A DNA stretch of 64,000 nt, from assembly GCA_965224755.1 (NCBI GenBank), contig OZ245061.1:1302001-1366000 (forward strand), read 5' to 3'. Both the position numbers and the translations under genes were made by a program. The notes beneath the pieces were generated by a model. That model was not told the DNA's origin. It did no database searches and saw only the letters and a list, made by a program, of their open reading frames with translations. The stretch comes from Hellea sp965224755. Lineage in GTDB: Bacteria > Pseudomonadota > Alphaproteobacteria > Caulobacterales > Maricaulaceae. Shown one piece after another: positions 1 to 7,089 of this stretch (position 1 is the first letter of the stretch; the number at the start of each line of letters is the position of its first letter).

Positions 1-1
1 T

Positions 2-388
2 AAGAAACCAACCCGTAAACACGTTAATACAGGCTCGGACTGGGAGACAAAATTCGGCTATTCCCGCGCGGTTGCGCAGGGAGATTTTTGTTTTGTTTCC
101 GGCACCACCGGCACCAATTACGAAACGGGAAAAATGCCCGAGAAAGCGGCGCAGCAAGCGCGCAACGCCATCACCACAATTGACGGCGCGCTTCGCGCGT
201 GCGGTTTCGAAATGGGCCATGTCGTGCGCGTGCAATATACCGTGTCTAGCCGAGAGGTCATCGCGCAAATCCAACCTGAGCTACAACGCGCATTTGGCGA
301 CATTAAACCCGCCGCGACACTGGTTATCGCGGACCTGATTGAAGACACTATGAAAATCGAAATCGAAGTGACAGCGTTCCGTGGGTAA
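2..388 (+). CDS. RidA/YjgF family protein, 5' end outside window
   Basis: The reading frame is already open at base 2 and has no start codon before the recognisable domain, so the N-terminus lies upstream of the window. Visible residues begin KKPTRKHVNTGSDWE, and the RidA/YjgF/L-PSP core follows: a VAQGDFCFVSGTTG strand, an AAQQARNAITTIDGAL helix, the VVRVQYTV strand and the family-typical end PAATLVIADLIEDTMKIEIE. RidA proteins are small trimeric enzymes that deaminate reactive enamine/imine intermediates, or related members of unknown substrate. The Arg that binds the carboxylate in canonical RidA is not obvious here, since the end reads EDTMKIEIE, so this is probably a RidA-like subgroup member rather than true RidA. 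It precedes a cupin gene and the suf cluster on the same strand. Confidence 0.85.
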   Translation, partial: KKPTRKHVNTGSDWETKFGYSRAVAQGDFCFVSGTTGTNYETGKMPEKAAQQARNAITTIDGALRACGFEMGHVVRVQYTVSSREVIAQIQPELQRAFGDIKPAATLVIADLIEDTMKIEIEVTAFRG

Positions 389-401
389 TACTTTTTATAT
401 C

Positions 402-496
402 CATTCATTCCCGCGCAGGCGGGAACCCATCACCCGTTTTCTCTGCAGGTGATAGGTTTGGAGATGGGTCCCCGCCTACGCGGGGATGAACGGAGG
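402..496. repeat. Intergenic palindromic element, family A copy 1
   Basis: It consists of two facing hairpins: CCCGCGCAGGCGGG on the left and CCCCGCCTACGCGGGG on the right. These are joined by an arm containing CCCATCACCC and GGTTTGGAGATGGGT, and the outer ends ATTCAT and ATGAAC are complementary. The same plan recurs at 1071-1161 and, diverged, at 2274-2359. The right end supplies the GGAGG ribosome-binding site of the next gene. Confidence 0.75.
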
Positions 497-501
497 TTTA
501 A

Positions 502-870
502 ATGAAAAAAATAAACATAGACGAAAAGTTCGATCTCTTCTCCGAACATTGGCGGCCCAAAATCGTGGCCGAGCTTAACGGGCAGGAATTTAAGCTGGCT
601 AAATTTCAAGGCGAATATCCGTTCCACGCGCACGAGCATGAGGACGAAATGTTCTTCTGCTGGAAAGGCGAATTCGTGCTCGATTTTGAAGATGGCGAAA
701 GCGTGCATGTGAAAGCAGGCGAAGCCATCGTCGTGCCCAAAGGAGTAGTGCATCGCCCGCGAGCGGAAAAGGAATGCCAAGTCTTTTTAATCGAACCCAA
801 GGGCGTAAAAAATAACGGAAGCGCCAAGGTTGATACCGTCTATGACGCCCCAATGGGGGAGTGGGTGTGA
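502..870 (+). CDS. Cupin domain protein
   Basis: A 122-residue single-domain cupin. Motif 1 is seen as HAHEHEDEMFFCWKG (two His, one Glu, then Gly) around residue 47, and motif 2 as GEAIVVPKGVVHRP around residue 80, so the usual 3-His/1-Glu metal site is complete. The fold is a small beta barrel that binds a divalent metal; the substrate cannot be read from sequence. The ATG at 502 is preceded by GGAGG, which is donated by the palindromic repeat just upstream. It follows the RidA-like gene by about 110 bp, and both could handle reactive small metabolites. No link to the suf cluster beyond position is visible. No signal peptide, so cytoplasmic. Confidence 0.85.
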   Translation: MKKINIDEKFDLFSEHWRPKIVAELNGQEFKLAKFQGEYPFHAHEHEDEMFFCWKGEFVLDFEDGESVHVKAGEAIVVPKGVVHRPRAEKECQVFLIEPKGVKNNGSAKVDTVYDAPMGEWV

Positions 871-888
871 TGACAAACCTCACCACAT

Positions 889-1047
889 CGTCCCTCTCCC
901 ATGGGGACAGGGTGCCCGAAGGGTGGGTGAGGGGCTCCAAGCCTCTCGTTCAGAATACGACCTCGACTTATGGAACCCCTCATCCGACGCTTCGCCGTCC
1001 AAAGGACGCGTCTTCGACGACCTTCTCCCCATGGGAGAAGGTCAATG
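889..1047. repeat. Intergenic palindromic element, family C; fills most of a 300-bp gene-free stretch
   Basis: The left arm contains CCCTCTCCCATGGGG, then GCCCGAAGGGTGGGTGAGGGG. The right arm contains the complementary CCCCTCATCCGACGC and ends CTTCTCCCCATGGGAGAAGG. Together they can fold into a long bulged hairpin. Short ORFs across 830-1181 are by-products of this repeat. The 303 bp between the cupin stop and the next gene hold this element and the one at 1071-1161, nothing else. Confidence 0.7.
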
Positions 1048-1070
1048 ATAGAGAACCCAACTCCCTTCCG

Positions 1071-1161
1071 CTCACCCCGTTGAAAAACGGGGCCCATCAC
1101 CCGAAATTTTGGTCTTGGAGCAAGAGCGGAAGATGGGTCCCGACTTGCGTCGGGATGAACG
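1071..1161. repeat. Intergenic palindromic element, family A copy 2
   Basis: It has the same layout as 402-496: left hairpin CCCCGTTGAAAAACGGGG, middle CCCATCACCC and GATGGGT, right hairpin CCCGACTTGCGTCGGG, and the same right end ATGAACGGAGGT. Again it carries the GGAGG used by the downstream gene, so in two places a copy has become the ribosome-binding site. Confidence 0.7.
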
Positions 1162-1173
1162 GAGGTGAGTGTG

Positions 1174-1512
1174 GTGGATAAAGAAGCCAGCCTTAAAAAA
1201 CTGCTAAGGCAAAGCCACTATGCGCAAAATGAAGTTTTGAGCTGGATATCAGGCTTAGGAATGGGCTTTGGAGTATTTATGGTTCCAGGATTATTTATTG
1301 GAGTCTTAATAACCCAAAGTTCGATGTTATTTTGGGTTTTTATTTTCTTTTGCTTAGCTCTTGGATTGGGAATGTTTTTGCAGTGGTTTTTAAATAAGAC
1401 AGAAAGAAAACGATTTCTTAAATTGGCTGTTGAAAGTGGAGTTTCTAAGACTGAGGCTGAAATTTTTATAAAAAAAGTTAATTGGGGTGAAGTCTTCCCA
1501 GAATATAATTGA
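1174..1512 (+). CDS. Hypothetical two-TM membrane protein, low GC
   Basis: About 112 residues: a short charged N-terminus (DKEASLKKLLRQSHYAQNE), two hydrophobic segments (around residues 22-45 and 50-72) and a basic/amphipathic tail ending in VFPEYN. No family is recognised. Three GTG codons follow GGAGG (1161-1165); the GTG at 1174 has the best spacing (8 nt), and 1171 is an alternative. The base composition is clearly more AT-rich than its neighbours, with codons such as TTA, ATA and AAA frequent, which suggests recent acquisition. It lies between palindromic element A2 and sufC, only 8 bp from the sufC ATG, so it is probably co-transcribed with the suf genes. No functional assignment. Confidence 0.6.
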   Translation: MDKEASLKKLLRQSHYAQNEVLSWISGLGMGFGVFMVPGLFIGVLITQSSMLFWVFIFFCLALGLGMFLQWFLNKTERKRFLKLAVESGVSKTEAEIFIKKVNWGEVFPEYN

Positions 1513-1520
1513 GATTAATA

Positions 1521-2267
1521 ATGCTAAAAATAACGAACTTATCCGCCTCCGTTGACGCAGGCACCAAGCCCATCCTCACGGATCTCTCGCTCGATATTCC
1601 TGCGGGGGAAGTCCACGCGGTTATGGGGCCTAATGGGGCTGGGAAATCGACTTTGTCTTATGTTCTGACCGGGCGGGAGGGCTATGATGTTACGGGCGGA
1701 TTTGTGACTTTGGACGGCGAAGATTTGCTGTCTATGGACCCCGAAACCCGGGCCGCTAAGGGCTTGTTTCTGTCGTTCCAATATCCGCTTGCTATTCCCG
1801 GTGTGCCGACCATGACCTTCCTTAAAACTGCGCTCAATGCACAGCGCCGCGCGCGAGGGGAGTTGGAGATGGGCGCGCCGGAGTTCCTTAAGAAAGCCCG
1901 CGCTTTGGCGGCGGAGCTTAAGATGAAACCTGAAATGCTCAAACGACCGCTCAATGTCGGATTTTCCGGCGGCGAGAAAAAACGCATGGAGATTTTCCAA
2001 ATGATGATGTTGGAACCAAGTTTCATTATCATGGACGAAACCGATAGCGGGCTGGATGTTGATGCCCTGCGCGTTGTTGCGGACGGCGTCAATAAGCTGC
2101 GCAGCCCTGATCGCGGCATGTTGATTATTACCCATTATCAACGCTTGCTCGATTATATCGTGCCGGATCGCGTACATGTTCTCTCCAGCGGAAAAATCGC
2201 CGCGAGCGGGGATGCAGATTTTGCCAAAAAACTGGAAGCGGAAGGTTATGATGCTTATGCTGCTTAA
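1521..2267 (+). CDS. sufC: Fe-S assembly ATPase SufC
   Basis: A 248-residue ABC-type ATPase of the SUF system, which with SufB and SufD forms the SufBC2D scaffold that builds Fe-S clusters. Walker A is GPNGAGKST (36-44), the signature is the SufC-specific FSGGEKKR (about 148-155) and Walker B is IIMDETDSGLD (from about 169). The Q-loop reads FLSFQYP. Cytoplasmic, with no membrane segment. ATG 1521 gives the conserved N-terminus MLKITNLSASV; the frame also has an upstream TTG at 1509, rejected because it adds nothing conserved. It starts a run sufC-sufD-orf-sufS-sufT-sufA. The usual partner sufB is not between sufC and the window start; a ridA/cupin/orphan cassette occupies that place. Confidence 0.97.
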   Translation: MLKITNLSASVDAGTKPILTDLSLDIPAGEVHAVMGPNGAGKSTLSYVLTGREGYDVTGGFVTLDGEDLLSMDPETRAAKGLFLSFQYPLAIPGVPTMTFLKTALNAQRRARGELEMGAPEFLKKARALAAELKMKPEMLKRPLNVGFSGGEKKRMEIFQMMMLEPSFIIMDETDSGLDVDALRVVADGVNKLRSPDRGMLIITHYQRLLDYIVPDRVHVLSSGKIAASGDADFAKKLEAEGYDAYAA

Positions 2268-2273
2268 TTTTAT

Positions 2274-2359
2274 ACGTCATTACTGCCCCTGTGGCGGTAA
2301 CCCATCACCCATGGGTGAGGCTTGGAGATGGATTGCCGGGACAAGCCCGGTAATGACGG
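2274..2359. repeat. Intergenic palindromic element, family A-like copy 3
   Basis: The outer arms CGTCATTAC and GTAATGACG are perfectly complementary. Inner hairpins are CCATCACCCATGGGTG and GCCGGGACAAGCCCGG, and the GATGGATT/CCCATCACCC core resembles the two copies upstream. It fills the gap between sufC and sufD and ends directly before the sufD ribosome-binding site. Confidence 0.7.
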
Positions 2360-2368
2360 AAGGTGTTT

Positions 2369-3418
2369 ATGCCTGATCTCAAATTAACTAAAAACCTTCC
2401 CACACGCCGGGCCGAGGCCTGGAAATGGACGGATGTTCGCGGTCGTGTGCAAGACGGCCAAGCAGGTCTGTCAGTAGCGGGCTTGCCGAAATTCACCCTG
2501 CCCGAAGGCATAAGCCTTGCCGAAACGCCGACCGATGATCTCGACACAGATAGCGCCATGGCGCGGCTCGCCCGTAACTTTGGCGGCAAGGTCTGGACGA
2601 TTACCGTGCCTGACGGATTTAGCTCTGATGAGCCGCTAATTATTGACGGTCTCAATCGCGGCCATATCCGCATCCGGCTTGATATCGGCAAGGGGGCAAA
2701 GCTGTCCCTGATTGAACATCATGCGGGCGACGTTGGCGGGTTTGTCAATATCGATATGACGATCACATTAAAAGCCGGAACCGAATTAAATAGGGCCATC
2801 ATCCATCACGACCCCGAAGATTGTGTGCGTATTGCAACGGCCCATATCACGGCTTGGACTGACGCTAAGATAAACCAATATGTGCTCTCATTCGGCGGCG
2901 CTTTATCCCGCCTCGAAACGCGCCTTGCCGGTATGGGCAAAAATATCAATGCTGTGCTCAATGGTGCTTATCTGCTCAGCGGTAAACGTCATTGCGATAT
3001 GACCAGTTATATCGACCTTACCGTCCCCGATTGCACCATTCGCCAAGCCGTCAAGGGCGTGGTCACGGATAAAGCGCGCGGCGTCTTCCAAGGCAAATTC
3101 CATGTTCGTAAACCCGCGCAAAAGACTGATGCCGAAATGCGCCATGACGCTTTGATGCTCTCCGATACCTGCGAAATCCGGGCTAAGCCGGAGCTTGAAA
3201 TCTATGCCGATGATGTTGCCTGCGCCCATGGCAATACGATTGGGCAGCTCGACGCGGAGGCTTTGTTTTACATGCGCCAACGCGGGATAGGGCTAAGAGA
3301 AGCAAGGGCACTCCTGACCCAAGCTTTTGTCGCGGATGTCTTTGACGATTTGAACGATGAAAATTTGCGGGACTCGTTGCTAGGTAAAATCCGTGAGTGG
3401 TTGAAGGAACAGGCATAG
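2369..3418 (+). CDS. sufD: Fe-S assembly protein SufD
   Basis: About 349 residues. SufD is the SufB paralogue that pairs with SufB and two SufC in the cluster scaffold. Recognised from the N-terminal RRAEAWKWTDVRG motif and the C-terminal SufB/D core, which holds the conserved CAHGNTIGQLDAEALFYMRQRGI block (split here as CAHGNTIGQLD, then ALFYMRQRG) and the preceding EIYADDV. The His of that block belongs to the SufB-SufD interface site described for the E. coli complex. The start is ATG 2369 after GGAAGG; a GTG at 2363 is less well placed. Downstream, a 63-residue membrane ORF starts 2 bp after the stop. Cytoplasmic. Confidence 0.95.
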   Translation: MPDLKLTKNLPTRRAEAWKWTDVRGRVQDGQAGLSVAGLPKFTLPEGISLAETPTDDLDTDSAMARLARNFGGKVWTITVPDGFSSDEPLIIDGLNRGHIRIRLDIGKGAKLSLIEHHAGDVGGFVNIDMTITLKAGTELNRAIIHHDPEDCVRIATAHITAWTDAKINQYVLSFGGALSRLETRLAGMGKNINAVLNGAYLLSGKRHCDMTSYIDLTVPDCTIRQAVKGVVTDKARGVFQGKFHVRKPAQKTDAEMRHDALMLSDTCEIRAKPELEIYADDVACAHGNTIGQLDAEALFYMRQRGIGLREARALLTQAFVADVFDDLNDENLRDSLLGKIREWLKEQA

Positions 3419-3420
3419 TC

Positions 3421-3612
3421 ATGACACTTTCAAACCTCTCAATTGTGATTCTTGTCGCTGCGATTGCGTTATTTGTTGCGTCTCTAATTTCTAGGCGGGC
3501 TGGGACAAACAATGGGACAAACACCCCAACCCTTCAGCTCGTGGTGAAGGTTTTGCGTGTCGTTATTTTGGTGCTGGTTGCGTCTTATTTTTATATAAGG
3601 TTTGTAGGATGA
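3421..3612 (+). CDS. Small two-TM membrane protein inside suf cluster
   Basis: 63 residues from the ATG at 3421. Two hydrophobic segments (about 5-25 and 43-60) flank a polar loop with SRRAGTNNGTNTP. Its ATG lies 2 bp after the sufD stop and its TGA overlaps the sufS ATG in an ATGA arrangement, so it is translationally coupled on both sides and very likely real. No family is recognised. Its role in Fe-S assembly is unknown; the position suggests co-expression with the SUF machinery, possibly as a membrane-associated accessory, but that is inference. Confidence 0.7.
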   Translation: MTLSNLSIVILVAAIALFVASLISRRAGTNNGTNTPTLQLVVKVLRVVILVLVASYFYIRFVG

Positions 3613-4829
3613 CGTCCTTCGATATCAACGATATCCGGTCGCAATTCCCGATCCTCGCGCGCGAGATTAACGGTAAGCCTTTGGCTTATCTGGACAATGC
3701 CGCCTCGGCGCAAAAACCGCAGGCTGTGATTGACGCATTGTCACATCAGATGAGCCACAGCTATGCCAATGTCCATCGCGGGCTGCACACAATGGCCAAT
3801 GAGACCACCGAAGCTTATGAAGGCGCGCGGGGCAAAGTGGCGGCATTCCTCGGCGCGCCGGGGCCGGATAATATCGTCTTTACGAAGGGCGCGTCCGAAG
3901 CGCTGAACCTATGCGCTTATGGATTTGCGGGCGAGATCAAGCCGGGCGACGAGATTATTCTGACTCAGATGGAGCACCATTCCAATATCGTGCCGTGGCA
4001 TTTCCTGCGCGAGCGTTACGGCGCGGTAATTAGGTTTGTACCTGTGACCGCGCAAGGCGAGCTTGACCTTAAAGCTTTTAAATCGATGTTATCACCTAAA
4101 ACGAAAATCGTCTCTATCGTGCATATGTCTAATGTTCTGGGCACGATTAATCCGGTCAAAAAAATTGGCGAATGGGCGCATGCGGCGGGCGCGGTATTCA
4201 TCGTCGACGGCACGCAGGCGGCGGTGCATATGCCGATTGATGTTGTCGATATTGACGCTGATTTGTTCTGCATGACAGGGCATAAATTATACGGCCCCAC
4301 GGGCATAGGCGCGCTTTACGGCAAGACCGAAATATTGCAGCGCATGGCCCCCTTTAACGGCGGCGGCGAGATGATCGAAGACGTGTTTGAAGACCGCGTC
4401 ACCTATGCTGACCCGCCGCATAAATTCGAGGCCGGGACGCCGCCGATTTTGCAGGCGATTGGATTAGGCGCGGCGATTGACTGGTTCACGCAATTTGACC
4501 CCGCAGAGGTGCGCCAACACGAAATGGCGGTTTATCACCATGCTTTGGACGGTTTGCGCTCTATTAATAGCTTCCGCCTTATCGGGGATGCCAAGGAAAA
4601 GGGCTCGGTGCTGGCCTTTAACCTCGAAGGGGCGCACGCTCATGACGTTGCGCAAATTCTCGATAAATACGGCATTGCCGTGCGGGCCGGACAGCATTGC
4701 ACACAGCCCTTGATGGAAGCTTTCGGCATCCATTCCACGGCCCGGGCCAGCTTCGGGATATACAACACACTCGACGAAGCGGATCGCCTGATTGAAGGCG
4801 TGAAGAAGACGGCTACTTTTTTATCTTAG
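3609..4829 (+). CDS. sufS: Cysteine desulfurase SufS
   Basis: 406 residues, full length for group II cysteine desulfurases. A PLP enzyme that removes sulfur from L-cysteine as an enzyme-bound persulfide and delivers it to the SUF scaffold. The PLP lysine is K226 in TGHKLYGPTG, the persulfide cysteine is C364 in RAGQHCTQP, and cofactor motifs QMEHHSNIVPW and VDGTQAAVHM are present. The N-terminus IRSQFPILAREINGKPLAYLD is typical of the family. Start ATG 3609 overlaps the preceding stop (ATGA). No sufE is visible; an unlinked SufE or SufU-like partner is expected from family knowledge. sufT follows by 18 bp. Confidence 0.97.
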   Translation: MTSFDINDIRSQFPILAREINGKPLAYLDNAASAQKPQAVIDALSHQMSHSYANVHRGLHTMANETTEAYEGARGKVAAFLGAPGPDNIVFTKGASEALNLCAYGFAGEIKPGDEIILTQMEHHSNIVPWHFLRERYGAVIRFVPVTAQGELDLKAFKSMLSPKTKIVSIVHMSNVLGTINPVKKIGEWAHAAGAVFIVDGTQAAVHMPIDVVDIDADLFCMTGHKLYGPTGIGALYGKTEILQRMAPFNGGGEMIEDVFEDRVTYADPPHKFEAGTPPILQAIGLGAAIDWFTQFDPAEVRQHEMAVYHHALDGLRSINSFRLIGDAKEKGSVLAFNLEGAHAHDVAQILDKYGIAVRAGQHCTQPLMEAFGIHSTARASFGIYNTLDEADRLIEGVKKTATFLS

Positions 4830-4847
4830 ATGTGATACTATATAGAG

Positions 4848-5321
4848 ATGACCATGGACGATATGACAGATAGGCAACGCCAAGCCGAAGCCACGGCTAA
4901 TGCACAAATTCCCGGGCTTTCTCCGGCGAATGAAAGCGGCAGTACGGTTGTTGCGGCATCGCGCGATATTATTGACCTCTCCGGCGCGCCTATCGAAGCC
5001 CCGAGCGAGGACGAGATCGAGCGTATTACCACCGATGTCATTGGCCAGCTAAAATCCGTCTATGACCCCGAAATCCCCGTCGATGTTTATGAGCTTGGCT
5101 TGATCTACAAAGTCGAGCTTGAAGATGACCGCCTCCTCAAAATTGATATGACCCTGACAGCGCCCGGCTGCCCCGTCGCGGGCGAAATGCCGGTCTGGGT
5201 GCAGGAAGCCTGCGAAGTCGTCGCCGGCGTGCGCCGCGTTGAAGTGTCTATGACTTTTGATCCGCCCTGGACGCCCGATAGAATGAGCGACGAAGCCAGA
5301 TTAGAATTGAATATGTTATGA
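4848..5321 (+). CDS. sufT: SUF system accessory protein SufT (MIP18/DUF59 family)
   Basis: 157 residues: a variable, low-complexity N-terminus (to about residue 60) followed by the DUF59 domain. Diagnostic motifs are VYDPEIPVDVYELGLIYKV and TLTAPGCPVAGEMP, with the conserved Cys in GCPV, and the end is TFDPPWTPDRMS. SufT proteins help mature Fe-S proteins under high demand; the related eukaryotic MIP18 acts in cytosolic Fe-S targeting. Start ATG 4848, with M-T-M-D-D-M so that ATGs at 4854 and 4863 are alternatives; GAG at 4845-4847 is a weak ribosome-binding site. The gene sits between sufS and sufA, the standard alphaproteobacterial position. Confidence 0.93.
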   Translation: MTMDDMTDRQRQAEATANAQIPGLSPANESGSTVVAASRDIIDLSGAPIEAPSEDEIERITTDVIGQLKSVYDPEIPVDVYELGLIYKVELEDDRLLKIDMTLTAPGCPVAGEMPVWVQEACEVVAGVRRVEVSMTFDPPWTPDRMSDEARLELNML

Positions 5322-5417
5322 CCCTTCGAGACGCGCTTCGCGCTCCTCAGGGTGAGGAGACATAAAGTACAGCCTCATCCTGAGGCGGCACGAAGTGCCG
5401 GGACTCGAAGGACGAGG
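5322..5417. repeat. Intergenic palindromic element, family B copy 1
   Basis: It begins CCCTTCGAGACGCGC and ends GGGACTCGAAGGACGAGG, with inner CTCCTCAGGGTGAGGAG and CCTCATCCTGAGGCGG. Arms pair across the element (CTTCGAG/CTCGAAG). The same family recurs at 17296-17370 between atpD and atpC. It fills the sufT-sufA gap and ends at the sufA ribosome-binding site. Confidence 0.75.
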
Positions 5418-5424
5418 CAGAAAG

Positions 5425-5805
5425 ATGATGATGACTGCTACTACTACAAAAACCCGCCGCCCACGCCCTAAGCTCGTCACGCTGACGGATGCCGCCGCTG
5501 GCCGCGTGCGCGAAATCCTTGAGGAACGCGGCGAAGGTTATCTGCGCGTCGGCGTCAAAAATGGCGGCTGTGCGGGTATGGAATATATGATGGATTATGT
5601 TTCCGAGATCGAAAAATTCGATGAGCTTGTCGAAGATAAAGACGTGCAAATCGTGGTCGATTCCAAAGCCGTGCTGTTCATCCTCGGCTCCGTCGTCGAT
5701 TATGAAGTCGAAGTGCTGAGCTCCAGATTCACCTTCAAAAACCCAAACCAAACAGACGCCTGCGGTTGCGGCGAAAGCGTCACGATAGTGCCTGCGGCAT
5801 TCTGA
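5425..5805 (+). CDS. sufA: A-type Fe-S carrier SufA/ErpA-like
   Basis: About 126 residues from the ATG at 5425 (ATGATGATG; the exact Met is uncertain) after GAGG. A-type carriers accept clusters from the SUF scaffold and pass them to apoproteins. Three conserved cysteines are seen: one in VKNGGCAGMEY and two in the C-terminal ACGCGES motif. The strand pattern LRVGVKNGGC...FILGSVVDYEVEVLSSRFTF is typical of the HesB/IscA fold. An upstream GTG at 5395 would put repeat-derived residues in front and is rejected. It is the last suf gene; a strong hairpin follows at 5824-5861. Confidence 0.93.
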   Translation: MMMTATTTKTRRPRPKLVTLTDAAAGRVREILEERGEGYLRVGVKNGGCAGMEYMMDYVSEIEKFDELVEDKDVQIVVDSKAVLFILGSVVDYEVEVLSSRFTFKNPNQTDACGCGESVTIVPAAF

Positions 5806-5823
5806 CTCGCTCCCCCGTCCAAA

Positions 5824-5861
5824 CTGTTCCCGGATATTGGCTTTGCCAATTCCGGGAACAG
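5824..5861 (+). terminator. Hairpin after sufA
   Basis: CTGTTCCCGG pairs with CCGGGAACAG around the nearly self-complementary ATATTGGCTTTGCCAATT. The stem is long and strong but the 3' side (GGTTAAAG) has no T-run, so it may be an RNA-stabilising or Rho-assisted hairpin, or a short palindromic repeat, rather than a classical intrinsic terminator. Confidence 0.5.
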
Positions 5862-5878
5862 GGTTAAAGTGGAGGTTT

Positions 5879-6244
5879 ATGACCCTCTCCGACTACAACA
5901 CTTTTTGCGCCGCGCTACCCCATTCCGAACATGTTATCCAATGGGGCGGGGCGGATGTTTGGAAGGTTGGCGGTAAGCTGTTTGCGATTGCGCGGGACGA
6001 TGAAGAGGGCTTCCGGGTGACCTTCAAAACCTCTGAAATTGCTTATGAAGTTCTGCGCGAAGAGCCGGGCTTGCGCCCCGCGCCCTACCTCGCCTCGCGC
6101 GGGATGAAATGGATCCAGCATTACGGCGAGCCGGGATTGGATGATGAGAACCTGCGCATGCATATCGAGGCGTCATATAAGATGGCTATTGCGCGATTGA
6201 CGAAGAAGGCGCGGGCGGAACTCGGCCTTCAAGGTTCTCTATAA
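5879..6244 (+). CDS. MmcQ/YjbR family protein
   Basis: About 121 residues from ATG 5879, preceded by GGAGG at 5871-5875. The MmcQ/YjbR (CyaY-like fold) family is recognised from HVIQWGGADVWKVGGKLFAIA near the N-terminus, the central RVTFKTSE, and the RGMKWIQHYGEPGLDDENLRMHIEASY block (given in part: GMKWIQHY). Members are annotated as DNA-binding but their biochemical role is not established. No signal peptide. The longer frame start at 5837 lies in the hairpin and is rejected. Its 3' end overlaps the convergent gene at 6229-7089 by 16 bp. Confidence 0.85.
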   Translation: MTLSDYNTFCAALPHSEHVIQWGGADVWKVGGKLFAIARDDEEGFRVTFKTSEIAYEVLREEPGLRPAPYLASRGMKWIQHYGEPGLDDENLRMHIEASYKMAIARLTKKARAELGLQGSL

Positions 6245-7089
6245 AAATCAAACACCACATCTACGTTCAAACTCCCCACGCCCATGGACATGTCGTATTT
6301 TGGCATTTCGTAGAGGAAATCCAGCCTTATGGTTTGTTCATCGATATCGCCGTTTCTGCGGCGGATGCCTTGGCGGCGGCCGAAATTCATAATCTGGGTT
6401 GGCACGCCGGAGAGGTCGCCGAGATCGTCTACGCCGCTGACGATTTGTATTTGCGAAGTATTGGCTCGCCGCCCAAATTCAAAGCCCTCATCATTGCCGC
6501 GCCGCTGAAAACTCGGGGTTAGCTTGATATCGCCTAGCTGTATCGTCGTGGCGAAATCGCCTGTGCTGCCTGTGATGGCGGCGAGGGCGCGCAGGGAAAA
6601 CCGCGTATTGCGCGAGGTAATGAAAAAACTATGCGAATATTGCCGTCCTGACCCCGCCAGCACAATATCCGTATTTGGGTTTAGGGTAAAAGCCGCAAGG
6701 CTATCAGAGGCGTCAAGATATCCGTTGCCATCATCAAATACATTGGCGTCAATAGTGGCCCCGTCTTGCGTGATACCGAGCATGAAACTCTCATCGCTGT
6801 CAGGCTGCCAGCCAATGGTTTTGTTCAGACTGCCCGTGTGATTAGTATTCCCTGCGCGGATATAAAAATCGATCATCTGCCCGCCAATGGGGACGCAGCA
6901 GCTATTGGTGGCGAATTGCCAATTATCATAGATGTCGTAATTTTCGCCGTCATGCACGACCGCGCAGCCATAGGTGCGGCACCAGAAATCTGTATCGAGA
7001 AAACTTGCGCTGGCCTGTCCTGCGCAGAGCAGGGCGAGCGCCGTTCCCCCCCAATAACACAGAGTGCGTATGGGCCTATTCAGCGACAT
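6229..7089 (-). CDS. Secreted protein of unknown function, partner of PapD-like gene
   Basis: 286 residues with an N-terminal signal peptide (hydrophobic TLCYWGGTALALLCAG, likely cut after ASA near residue 28). The mature part is rich in Asn, Asp, Gly and aromatic residues with predicted beta character, and has a Cys cluster near its start (WCRTYGC, NSCCVP). No known domain is recognised. Its start overlaps the stop of the upstream chaperone-like gene by 14 bp, so the pair is translationally coupled and this is plausibly the client or substrate of that periplasmic protein. There is no usher or pilin motif, so a fimbrial role is not shown. Confidence 0.7.
   Translation of the reverse strand: MSLNRPIRTLCYWGGTALALLCAGQASASFLDTDFWCRTYGCAVVHDGENYDIYDNWQFATNSCCVPIGGQMIDFYIRAGNTNHTGSLNKTIGWQPDSDESFMLGITQDGATIDANVFDDGNGYLDASDSLAAFTLNPNTDIVLAGSGRQYSHSFFITSRNTRFSLRALAAITGSTGDFATTIQLGDIKLTPSFQRRGNDEGFEFGRRANTSQIQIVSGVDDLGDLSGVPTQIMNFGRRQGIRRRNGDIDEQTIRLDFLYEMPKYDMSMGVGSLNVDVVFDFYREP

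Noticed and set aside
830..1181. Short ORFs between the cupin and the low-GC gene
   Set aside because: They lie in palindromic repeats and code for low-complexity sequence in several frames.
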